Origin: Peribacillus kribbensis DSM 17871
Lineage (GTDB): Bacteria > Bacillota > Bacilli > Bacillales > DSM-1321
Reading direction: 5' to 3'
Length of the DNA stretch: 64,000 nucleotides
Assembly (NCBI RefSeq): GCF_000430765.1
Contig: NZ_AUMQ01000035.1
Coordinates: forward strand, 1-64,000
Shown: piece after piece, positions 35,967 through 43,222 of the stretch
How the letters are laid out: each line of letters begins with the position of its first letter
How positions within the stretch are numbered: position 1 is the first letter of the stretch
The notes under the pieces: generated by a model
Seen by the model: the letters and a program-made list of their open reading frames with translations, nothing else
Database searches by the model: none
Told to the model about the DNA's origin: nothing
Position numbers and translations under genes: made by a program

Positions 35967-36386
35967 TCATCTGGTATCGGTATACATGCTGAATTTTTTC
36001 TCAAGGCGTTCCTGACCAAAAGATACAATTGCGCAAATGACCCAGTAAATACATGCGAGCAATATATACATGGTCATATAATCAAACTCTCTCCCGCCTA
36101 CAATCTTTCAATCACCGGAAATCCAAAGTACAGAAGAAAGAGGATCACAAGAATTGGAGCACCCCTCATGAATGAAATATAAACCCTGACAGGCCATTGA
36201 ATCAGGAGGGAGGAAGAGGTACGCCCCAAAGCCAAAAAGAAGCCGAGCACGAGGCCGGCTCCCATACTGACAAAGGAAATGAGCAGTGTATACCCGATTC
36301 CCCGGAGGATATAGGGGAAGGATTTTACAGCCAGCTCAGGATTGAACAGGTATTGCCATTGTATGCCATTTGGCTGACAGGCTGCA
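35967..36386 (-). pseudogene. Amino-acid ABC transporter permease, broken by internal deletion
   Basis: On the minus strand the first part reads ELAVKSFPYILRGIGYTLLI and VYISFMRGAPILVILFLLYFGF, which is the N-terminal half of a polar amino-acid permease (HisM/TcyB type). It stops after FPVIERL. A different frame then gives YMTMYILLACIYWVICAIVS and ERLEKKFSMYTDTR, which is the usual C-terminal end. The middle, with the ATPase-contact loop, is missing, and no start codon is left at the front. The gene is therefore dead; the rest of its transporter is not here. Confidence 0.8.
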
Positions 36387-36388
36387 GC

Positions 36389-36829
36389 TTAGAGGGTGTA
36401 ATAATAAGAAATGAATTGTTCTTCTTTTAAGAATCCAAACTTTTCATAAAGGCTTTGAGCACTCAGGTTATCATGAGCAGTCTGAAGGGACAGGCCTTTT
36501 GCGCCGGTTTTTTTAGCATATCCTGAGGCAGCTTCCAGAAGGTTTCTGCCTGCCCCGGACTTTCTGGCGGTTTCATGGACATATAAATCGTTCAGGATAT
36601 AGTCCTTTTTCATAGAAACCGACGAGTAGACTGGATACAGCTGAGTAAATCCGATATACTCTCCGTTTTCTACCGCAGCGAAAATTACGGAGTCTTTATG
36701 TATAAAGCGCTCTAATAAAAAATCCCTTGCTCCCTGTGGGTCGGAAGGCTGCTGATAAAACATGCGGTATAAGTTGAAAAGCTCTGCAATTCCTTCTAAA
36801 TCCCCGATCGTGGCTTCGTAAACATTCAT
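36389..36829 (-). CDS. GNAT-family N-acetyltransferase
   Basis: The 146-residue protein has the GNAT fold: an N-terminal strand-helix (YEATIGDLEGIAELFNLY), the central LYPVYSSVSMKKDYILNDLYV strand, and the acetyl-CoA loop motif ARKSGAGRNLLEAASGYA (R/Q-x-x-G-x-G/A near residues 90-95), ending FGFLKEEQFISYY. The ATG at 36829 is chosen as the family start. The acceptor substrate is unknown. The permease remnant follows it at once on the same strand. Confidence 0.85.
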   Translation of the reverse strand: MNVYEATIGDLEGIAELFNLYRMFYQQPSDPQGARDFLLERFIHKDSVIFAAVENGEYIGFTQLYPVYSSVSMKKDYILNDLYVHETARKSGAGRNLLEAASGYAKKTGAKGLSLQTAHDNLSAQSLYEKFGFLKEEQFISYYYTL

Positions 36830-36913
36830 TCCTAAACACCTCGTCAATTAATTTGGGTTGAGGCAATATCTACGGTTGTGATTTTCATAGTATCACATGT
36901 GTTGTCCGGAGAA

Positions 36914-37504
36914 TTAAGGCCGGGCAGCAGCCAGGCTTTGCTCGACCATCTCTAAAAAAATAAGCATGACACCGGGATCATCGGTAAGCTCAGGATGGAA
37001 GGAGCAGGCTAAAAGCTGTCCCTGCCTGGCCATGACAATTTTGTCTTCAAAGCGGGCTAATATCTCCACATGAGGTCCGGCTTCCACAATATAGGGAGCA
37101 CGGATAAATACCGCAGGGAAGGGATTTAACGCGCCTTCTATAAGAAGTTCAGCCTCAAAGCTTTCCTTCTGCCGGCCATAGGCATTCCTCTGGACGGTAA
37201 CATCCATTAAGCCGAGATGAAAATCCCTGATTCCCGCTAGCCTTTTTGCCAGGAGCACCATTCCTGCACATGTGCCAAATATAGGTTTCCCGGCTGCTGC
37301 GAAGGCTCGGATCTTATCCATGAATCCAAAATGATCCATCAGCTTCCTCATCGCCGTACTTTCTCCGCCAGGCATAATCAAACCATCCACTGCATCGAGC
37401 TGGCGCGGACGTTTCACCGCGACAGCGTCATGGCCGGCCTGGGTTATCTGTTTAACATGCTCTTCCACTGCGCCCTGCAGTCCAAGCACTCCGATTATTG
37501 CCAT
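36914..37504 (-). CDS. pdxT: Pyridoxal 5'-phosphate synthase glutaminase subunit
   Basis: PdxT splits glutamine and feeds ammonia to PdxS. The 196-residue protein has the class I glutaminase triad: LIMPGGEST, PIFGTCAGMVLLAK with the nucleophile Cys near residue 78, and the C-terminal SFHPELTDD with His and Glu near 168-170. The ATG at 37504 follows AAAGGAG. It lies 190 bases downstream of pdxS on the same strand, a longer gap than usual. Confidence 0.95.
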   Translation of the reverse strand: MAIIGVLGLQGAVEEHVKQITQAGHDAVAVKRPRQLDAVDGLIMPGGESTAMRKLMDHFGFMDKIRAFAAAGKPIFGTCAGMVLLAKRLAGIRDFHLGLMDVTVQRNAYGRQKESFEAELLIEGALNPFPAVFIRAPYIVEAGPHVEILARFEDKIVMARQGQLLACSFHPELTDDPGVMLIFLEMVEQSLAAARP

Positions 37505-37695
37505 GATGATTGCTCCTTTCGCCTTCGAGTCATAAGCCAATCAGTCCATGGGAAGAAAGGCGCTTCCCACGGCCTGCTCGTCTTATGCTTGTCGGGTCTC
37601 TGCTTTTCATTGAGAAATTGTTTTTAAAAATTGTATGTGCGACATTCTGCTATTTACAAGTTTTGTTTGAAAAGCACCGCTTTCCGCTTTTTAAT

Positions 37696-38586
37696 TCACC
37701 ATCCTCTATCTTGCATTCTGTCTTGTGGTTGGAGTTTGGTGATTTCGATTCCTTTCATGGCGGTTCCTAAGTCTTTGGATAGTTCGGCGATTAGGGTGTA
37801 GTCCTGGTAGTGTGTGGTGGCCTGGACGATGGCTTGTGCGAATTTTTCCGGGTTTTCTGATTTGAATATGCCGGATCCTACGAATACTCCGTCAGCTCCG
37901 AGCTCCATCATGAGTGCGGCATCGGCTGGTGTGGCTACTCCGCCGGCAGCAAAGTTTACAACTGGGAGACGTCCTTCACGCTTGATATCCAGCAGCACAT
38001 GGTAGGGGGCACCCAGGTTTTTTGCCTCGGTCATGAGTTCGTCATCACTCATGCTGACGACTCTGCGGATTTGGGCATTTACGGTGCGCATATGGCGGAC
38101 AGCTTCCACAATATTTCCTGTTCCAGGCTCGCCTTTTGTGCGGAGCATGGAGGCTCCTTCTCCGATTCTTCTGGCTGCTTCACCTAAATCGCGGCAGCCG
38201 CAGACGAACGGAACGGTGTAAGTATTTTTCAGCAGGTGGAATTCTTCATCAGCAGGAGTGAGAACTTCACTTTCATCTATGTAATCTACGCCCATGGCCT
38301 CCAATACGCGAGCTTCCACGATGTGCCCGATGCGTGCTTTAGCCATGACAGGAATCGAAACAGCATTCAGCACTTCTTCCACAATTCGGGGATCGGCCAT
38401 TCTTGCCACGCCGCCGGCTGCACGGATATCTGAAGGAACCCGCTCCAATGCCATTACTGCCACAGCTCCTGCAGCTTCCGCAATCTTGGCCTGTTCTGCA
38501 TTAATCACATCCATAATGACGCCGCCTTTTTGCATTTGGGCCATGCCTCTTTTTACACGGTCGGTACCAGTTAAGATCTGGGTCAT
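37696..38586 (-). CDS. pdxS: Pyridoxal 5'-phosphate synthase lyase subunit
   Basis: PdxS builds pyridoxal phosphate from ribose-5-phosphate, glyceraldehyde-3-phosphate and ammonia. The 296-residue TIM barrel has [21 protein letters not shown] at the start region (residues 7-27), the substrate lysine in [10 protein letters not shown] (near 80) and the phosphate loop [30 protein letters not shown] near 212-241. AGGAGG precedes the ATG. It is the first gene of pdxS-pdxT and is divergent from its regulator. Confidence 0.97.
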   Translation of the reverse strand: MTQILTGTDRVKRGMAQMQKGGVIMDVINAEQAKIAEAAGAVAVMALERVPSDIRAAGGVARMADPRIVEEVLNAVSIPVMAKARIGHIVEARVLEAMGVDYIDESEVLTPADEEFHLLKNTYTVPFVCGCRDLGEAARRIGEGASMLRTKGEPGTGNIVEAVRHMRTVNAQIRRVVSMSDDELMTEAKNLGAPYHVLLDIKREGRLPVVNFAAGGVATPADAALMMELGADGVFVGSGIFKSENPEKFAQAIVQATTHYQDYTLIAELSKDLGTAMKGIEITKLQPQDRMQDRGW

Positions 38587-38645
38587 TTTAATTCCTCCTA
38601 AGTTGTTGAAAAATTTAATATACTCAGTATAAAATCGTTTCTGAC

Positions 38646-38689
38646 TTGATTGAAAGTGTCAGTTTCATTTAAAATGATGAGGTCAGTTT
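38646..38689 (+). promoter_or_regulatory. pdxR promoter and candidate PdxR sites
   Basis: TTGATT, 18 bases, TAAAAT (38646-38675) form the pdxR promoter. GTCAGTTT occurs twice, at 38658-38665 and 38682-38689, 24 bases apart, with an inverted partial copy CTGACTT at 38641. Direct repeats of this kind in the divergent region are typical binding sites for MocR regulators. A pdxS promoter (TATACT on the minus strand at 38630-38625) lies alongside. Confidence 0.5.
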
Positions 38690-38705
38690 TGAACGGGGGA
38701 TAAAA

Positions 38706-40106
38706 ATGGATATGTTAACGTTTGGGCTGGAACGTTCAGGGGACAAGCGTCTTTATGAACAGCTCTATGACCATATAAAGCAGGAAATTACTGAAGGGCG
38801 CCTGGTCTTTCAAGCGAAAATGCCATCGAAAAGAAAGCTGGCTGAATTTTTGCAGGTCAGCCAGAATACCATAGAAGCTGCCTATGACCAGCTGGTTGCT
38901 GAGGGGTATCTAGAATCTATTCCGCGCAAGGGCTATTATGTGATGGCATATGAAGAGCTTGAATTCAGTGGCGCCAAGGAACGGAGCAGGTCCGCGGCTA
39001 ACGAATCTAAAGAAGATGATTTCTATCATTTTCATCCGAGCCGTATTGATGCGGCTCCTTTTCCCTTTGCAAGGTGGCGGAAATATGCAAAGGACATGAT
39101 CGGCGAAGAAAATCAGGATTTGCTCCTTCTAGGAGATTATAAAGGGGAGCCTGCGCTTCGGAGGGAAATTGCCTCTTATTTGTATCATTCAAGGGGAGTC
39201 ATATGTTCCTTAGAACAAATTATTATTGGTTCTGGAACGGAATACCTGCTTCCTCAGCTCGTTCACCTGCTTGGGGAAGCCGCCGTTTATGCCATTGAGG
39301 ATCCAGGTTATCAGCTTACCAAACATTTATTGAGCAGCAGGGGGAAGGAAGTCATTCCTGTCGAAGTGGATCAAGAGGGAATCAGTGTGGAGGGGCTGAA
39401 ACGGACCGCTGCCGAAGCGGTATATGTCACACCCTCCCATCAGTTTCCCTTTGGAAGTGTTCTGTCCATAAACCGCAGAACCCAGCTTTTGAAATGGGCG
39501 CATCAAAAAGAGAACCGGTACATCATTGAAGATGATTATGACAGTGAATTCAGGTACAGCGGGAAATCGATTCCTTCGCTGCAAAGCATGGATAAAGGAG
39601 AAAAAGTGATTTATCTCAGTACGTTTTCAAAATCGCTGATGCCTTCCCTGAGAATAGGCTACATGGTTTTGCCGCAGTCTCTGCTACGAAGATATGAACA
39701 TGAATTTTCGTTTTACAGCTCCAGTGTGTCACGCTTTGATCAGCACATACTTGCTGCTTTTATGCGGGAGGGAGATTTTGAGCGGCATTTAAATAAGATG
39801 CGAAAAATTTACCGCAGGAAATTAGAAACTCTCGTAGAAGTCTTAAGGCCATACCAGGGTACCATTGGCATCATCGGGGAAAGTGCCGGCCTCCATGTGA
39901 TTTTGACGGTCCGCAATGGAAAGAGTGAAGATGAGCTGATTGAACAGGCAGCAGGGGCAGGCATCCGGATTTATGGCCTCTCTAAATATTCTCTTCTTCC
40001 CGGAAAAAGAGAAGTACCACATATTGTGCTCGGATTTGCAGGCATTCCCCAGGATGAGCTGGAAAAAGGCATCAGGATGCTTGTGTCCAGCTGGGGATTC
40101 AGATAG
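38706..40106 (+). CDS. pdxR: MocR-family regulator of vitamin B6 synthesis
   Basis: MocR proteins join a GntR-type DNA-binding domain to an aminotransferase-like domain that senses pyridoxal phosphate. The 466-residue protein has the winged HTH at residues 8-75 (LYEQLYDHIKQEITEGRL, then PSKRKLAEFLQVSQNTIEAA) and a fold-type I aminotransferase domain with the Schiff-base lysine in STFSKSLMPSLRIGYMV near residue 305. GGGGG precedes the ATG. Its place back-to-back with pdxST supports the name PdxR over GabR. Confidence 0.88.
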   Translation: MDMLTFGLERSGDKRLYEQLYDHIKQEITEGRLVFQAKMPSKRKLAEFLQVSQNTIEAAYDQLVAEGYLESIPRKGYYVMAYEELEFSGAKERSRSAANESKEDDFYHFHPSRIDAAPFPFARWRKYAKDMIGEENQDLLLLGDYKGEPALRREIASYLYHSRGVICSLEQIIIGSGTEYLLPQLVHLLGEAAVYAIEDPGYQLTKHLLSSRGKEVIPVEVDQEGISVEGLKRTAAEAVYVTPSHQFPFGSVLSINRRTQLLKWAHQKENRYIIEDDYDSEFRYSGKSIPSLQSMDKGEKVIYLSTFSKSLMPSLRIGYMVLPQSLLRRYEHEFSFYSSSVSRFDQHILAAFMREGDFERHLNKMRKIYRRKLETLVEVLRPYQGTIGIIGESAGLHVILTVRNGKSEDELIEQAAGAGIRIYGLSKYSLLPGKREVPHIVLGFAGIPQDELEKGIRMLVSSWGFR

Positions 40107-40364
40107 ATGTTTGCGTTTTCCCTGAATCTATAGTCAAAAGGCCGGATACTCCTCGTATTCCACCTAAAATTATATACCCAAAACAAACACTGGTTTGGTA
40201 AGATGGTACTATCAGCCTTTTTTGAGTCAGCGTATATGCTGGACAAAGAAAACTGGGTTTTGGATGAAATTTTATATGCAAATGTGAGATTCTACTATAT
40301 TTAGAGAATAAATAAAAGGGTAAGAAAAAGATGTGTAAATTTGTAAAGAAGGAGGGGGCGATAC

Positions 40365-41015
40365 TTGCTTAACAAGGTAAAAAACAAGTTTCCTTTTCTA
40401 TTGCTTATGCTCGTTCATCCGCTTTTAGGATTTATTTATAAGCTGTTAAACGAAAATCCCCGCAAGGCAGCCAATATTACGACTGCTTTTGATCAGCATA
40501 TACCCTTTGTTCCAGTATTCATTCTTCCCTATATGATTTGGTATGGGTATATATTTGGGTATTTAATTTACTTTTGCTTTAAGGATACAAAAGTATATAT
40601 AAAATCTTTAATCACCATTACCATCGGTGAATGTATCTGCTTCATCGTATTTTTCTTCTTCCAGACCACTGTAATCCGTCCGGAAATTACCGAAGGAACA
40701 CCCCTTTATGATTTAGTATCGTTTATATACAAAAGTGATATGCCATATAATTGCTTCCCAAGCATCCATGTCCTGACCACCTATGCGATTATGCTGGCAT
40801 CGCTTCATATCAAGAACAAGCATATCATCCATAGCATTCTGATCCAGGGGATGGGCAGCCTTATTATCCTATCCACTATGTTTGTAAAGCAGCATGTCGT
40901 CTGGGATATGGTAGGTTCTATGATTCTCGTATGCTATATTTACGGAATCACCTTTGAAATCTTTAAGATCCGTGTATCGGAAAAGGCTAAAACCATTGAA
41001 ATTAAAAACGATTGA
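40365..41015 (+). CDS. PAP2-superfamily membrane phosphatase
   Basis: The 216-residue protein has about six membrane segments and the PAP2 phosphatase motifs: PSIHVLTTYA near residue 132 (P-S-x-H) and the final KQHVVWDMVGS near 174 (H-x3-D). This form, lacking the N-terminal KxxxxxxRP motif in its usual shape, resembles the inositolphosphotransferase/PAP2-like group. The start is TTG at 40365 with AGGAGGGGG upstream. The substrate is probably a lipid phosphate. The 250 bases before it hold nothing recognisable. Confidence 0.82.
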   Translation: MLNKVKNKFPFLLLMLVHPLLGFIYKLLNENPRKAANITTAFDQHIPFVPVFILPYMIWYGYIFGYLIYFCFKDTKVYIKSLITITIGECICFIVFFFFQTTVIRPEITEGTPLYDLVSFIYKSDMPYNCFPSIHVLTTYAIMLASLHIKNKHIIHSILIQGMGSLIILSTMFVKQHVVWDMVGSMILVCYIYGITFEIFKIRVSEKAKTIEIKND

Positions 41016-41019
41016 AGCT

Positions 41020-41070
41020 CAGCTGTCTCCGTACAGGACCTATAAATCCTGGCGGAGACGGCTTTTTTTG
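41020..41070 (+). terminator. Terminator of the PAP2 gene
   Basis: AGCTGTCTCCG pairs with CGGAGACGGCT around an inner hairpin (CAGGA...TCCTG), followed by seven T residues. Confidence 0.8.
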
Positions 41071-41109
41071 ATCAGGGAAGAATCTGCATGCCCGTTTGCT
41101 TAGAACCAT

Positions 41110-41138
41110 GTATAAAACAAGCATTCATTCACAAAATA
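41110..41138 (+). promoter_or_regulatory. Candidate SigG-type promoter of sspH
   Basis: GTATA, 17 bases, CAAAATA. This fits the forespore SigG consensus (gHATR, CATnnTA) with one mismatch, 30 bases before sspH. Confidence 0.4.
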
Positions 41139-41168
41139 ATATGGACCATGTTAAAGGGAGTGAAGGAA

Positions 41169-41345
41169 ATGAATGCAAACCGAGTAAAGCAGATCTTATC
41201 TTCATCCGCAGAGATTGATGTGCAGTATAATGGCGTCTCTGTCTGGATTGACAGCTTAAACGAGGACGGGCGGACGGCCACGGTCCATGCCAGGGATATG
41301 GAAGAAAGAACGATTGTGGAGATAAATGAGCTGCAAGAAATCTAA
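41169..41345 (+). CDS. sspH: H-type small acid-soluble spore protein
   Basis: SspH is a minor spore protein made only in the forespore. The 58-residue protein has the family pattern: N-terminal NANRVKQILSSSAEIDVQYN, a middle VWIDSLNEDGRTATVH, and the ending VEINELQEI that matches the VNxLEEI end of known SspH. The ATG at 41169 follows GGGAGTGAAGG; the longer frame upstream has no ribosome site. Its role in the spore is unknown. Confidence 0.88.
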   Translation: MNANRVKQILSSSAEIDVQYNGVSVWIDSLNEDGRTATVHARDMEERTIVEINELQEI

Positions 41346-41358
41346 TGATGGAGAAGGG

Positions 41359-41380
41359 CCCCGCTTATAGCGGGGTTCTT
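41359..41380 (+). terminator. Terminator of sspH
   Basis: CCCCGCT/AGCGGGG stem with loop TAT, followed by TTCTT. Confidence 0.75.
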
Positions 41381-41504
41381 CTGTTTATCTATTAGGCATA
41401 ATTTTTTGTGTGTAATAAAGGGAAACCTGTCCTTTTCGTTCGTAAAAAGAGGCGGTATTCTATACTATAGAGTTATATCCTGGATGTTTGGAGGAGTTTT
41501 TGTT

Positions 41505-42785
41505 TTGGAAAACCAGGCGCTCATTGCCGTCACGATTTTTCTTATTACATATGCAATTATCATTACTGAAAAAGTACATCGCACCATAGTATCCCTTATC
41601 GGCGGACTTCTTCTGATTATGTTTGGGGTATTAACTCAGGAGCAGGCCATCCACCATATTGATTTTAATACGATCGGCCTGTTGATCGGGATGATGATTA
41701 TTGTCTCGATTACGGCAGAAACCGGAGTGTTCACCTATCTGGCAATCAAGACAGCCAAAATTGCCAAGGCCGACCCAGTGAGGCTTTTGGTCGCACTTGC
41801 CCTTCTCACAGCGTTGGCATCTGCCTTTCTTGATAATGTCACAACCGTCCTGCTGGTGGTTCCTGTCACCTTGAGCATTACAGCGAAGCTGAAGGTGGAT
41901 CCCATGCCGTATCTCATCTCGCAGATATTGGCTTCAAATATAGGCGGGACCGCCACTATGATCGGCGATCCCCCTAATATCATGATTGGGAGCGCTGTGA
42001 AGGAACTTACGTTTCTCGCTTTCATCAACCACCTCATGCTCATCAGCTTCTTTATTTTATTGGTGACTGTTGCTATATTTGCATTTCTGTTCAGAAAGAA
42101 GCTAAAAACAACAGCAGCTTTAAAAGCCGAGCTCATGAAAAGTGATGAGAAAAAGGAAATCAAGAACAGCCTGCTGTTAAAGAAATGCCTGTTTATCATA
42201 GGACTCACCATACTTGGGTTCTTCCTGCATCAATTTATACATATCGAAACGGCAGCCATTGCCCTTTTTGGCGCTTTCCTTCTTTTGCTTCTGACAGGAG
42301 AGGATCATCTGGAAAGCTCGCTCGAGCGTATAGAATGGACCACTCTATTTTTCTTCATTGGGTTATTTGTCATCGTAGGCGGACTGGTGGATACTGGAGT
42401 GATTAAATCCATAGCCAAAGAGGCCCTTGAGATTACCAAAGGAAATCTTGCTTCTTCTTCTATGCTCATTCTCTGGGGCAGCGCGATTGCCTCTGCATTC
42501 GTTGACAATATCCCATTTGTGGCGACCATGATTCCTTTAATACAGGATATGGGGTCAATGGGTATTTCCAATCTGGAGCCGCTGTGGTGGAGCCTGGCTC
42601 TCGGTGCGTGTCTGGGAGGGAACGGGACCCTGATCGGTGCCAGCGCCAACCTGGTGGTAGCAGGACTGGCTGCAAAGAAAGGGCACAACATTTCATTCGT
42701 GAGGTATTTATTGATCGGCTTCCCATTGATGCTGGTCTCCATCCTCATTTCTACGGTTTATGTTTATTTGAGGTATTTGTTATAG
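41505..42785 (+). CDS. ArsB/NhaD-type ion transporter (SLC13-like permease)
   Basis: The 426-residue protein has about eleven membrane segments and the ion-transporter superfamily signatures: SAFLDNVTTVLLVVPVTLSI (near 106-125) and its inverted partner SAFVDNIPFVATMIPLIQDM (near 330), together with GGTATMIGDPPNIMIGS and GNGTLIGASANLVVAG. Such proteins carry arsenite, Na/H or dicarboxylates. The start is TTG at 41505 because GGAGGAG lies nine bases upstream. No arsR or arsC is nearby, so arsenite is not implied; the substrate is unknown. Confidence 0.85.
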   Translation: MENQALIAVTIFLITYAIIITEKVHRTIVSLIGGLLLIMFGVLTQEQAIHHIDFNTIGLLIGMMIIVSITAETGVFTYLAIKTAKIAKADPVRLLVALALLTALASAFLDNVTTVLLVVPVTLSITAKLKVDPMPYLISQILASNIGGTATMIGDPPNIMIGSAVKELTFLAFINHLMLISFFILLVTVAIFAFLFRKKLKTTAALKAELMKSDEKKEIKNSLLLKKCLFIIGLTILGFFLHQFIHIETAAIALFGAFLLLLLTGEDHLESSLERIEWTTLFFFIGLFVIVGGLVDTGVIKSIAKEALEITKGNLASSSMLILWGSAIASAFVDNIPFVATMIPLIQDMGSMGISNLEPLWWSLALGACLGGNGTLIGASANLVVAGLAAKKGHNISFVRYLLIGFPLMLVSILISTVYVYLRYLL

Positions 42786-42807
42786 TATGGATTTAGATAA
42801 ATAATAG

Positions 42808-42836
42808 TTGAACTGTTTTTTGGGGTATGATAGAAT
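42808..42836 (+). promoter_or_regulatory. Promoter of the nrdA-nrdB leader
   Basis: TTGAAC, 17 bases, TAGAAT. Transcription would start near 42843, about 45 bases before the cobalamin aptamer. Confidence 0.65.
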
Positions 42837-42885
42837 CATTGCACAATATGTAGTGATTTTCTAAGGTTTTATAACTAAATATAGA

Positions 42886-43068
42886 TACCAGTGCTGGTGT
42901 CCTTTTAAAGGACTTAATAGGGAATCCGGTTGAATTCCGGAACTGTCCCCGCAACTGTAAATGTGGACGAAATAAAATGACCACTGTATGAGAGGCTTAG
43001 CGGTTCTTATATGGGAAGGTTTTAGAGTAGGAAGAAGCATGAGTCAGGAGACCTGCCAGGCTGGATGA
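42886..43068 (+). promoter_or_regulatory. Cobalamin (B12) riboswitch
   Basis: The core elements appear in order: CCAGTGCTGGTG, AATAGGGAATCCGGT, CCGGAACTGTCCCCGCAACT (the B12-box region), a variable arm, then GAGTCAGGAGACCTGCC. The B12 box and its loop partner are nearly consensus. A terminator follows, so B12 binding should reduce expression of the reductase genes downstream. Confidence 0.95.
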
Positions 43069-43157
43069 ACGTTTCGATTTCTTCGGGGGTTGAGAAGATG
43101 AAACGATAGTTAAATCCGGCTGCAGAAACGCCTATCTTTCTTTTGCTATCGTTTGAT

Positions 43158-43184
43158 CCGCTCAGTTCCTGGGCGGTTTTTTTG
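43158..43184 (+). terminator. Riboswitch-controlled terminator before nrdA
   Basis: CCGCTCAG/CTGGGCGG stem, loop TTC, and a run of T residues. An upstream inverted repeat (AAACGATAG at 43101 with CTATCGTTT at 43146) may act as the alternative structure. Confidence 0.8.
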
Positions 43185-43222
43185 TTTTAAAAAAACGAAA
43201 TGGAGATAGGAGTGGAAGGGAT

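Noticed and set aside
41088-41168. An N-terminal extension of sspH to 41088
   Set aside because: The extra 27 residues have no ribosome site and do not fit the family; a clear site precedes the ATG at 41169.
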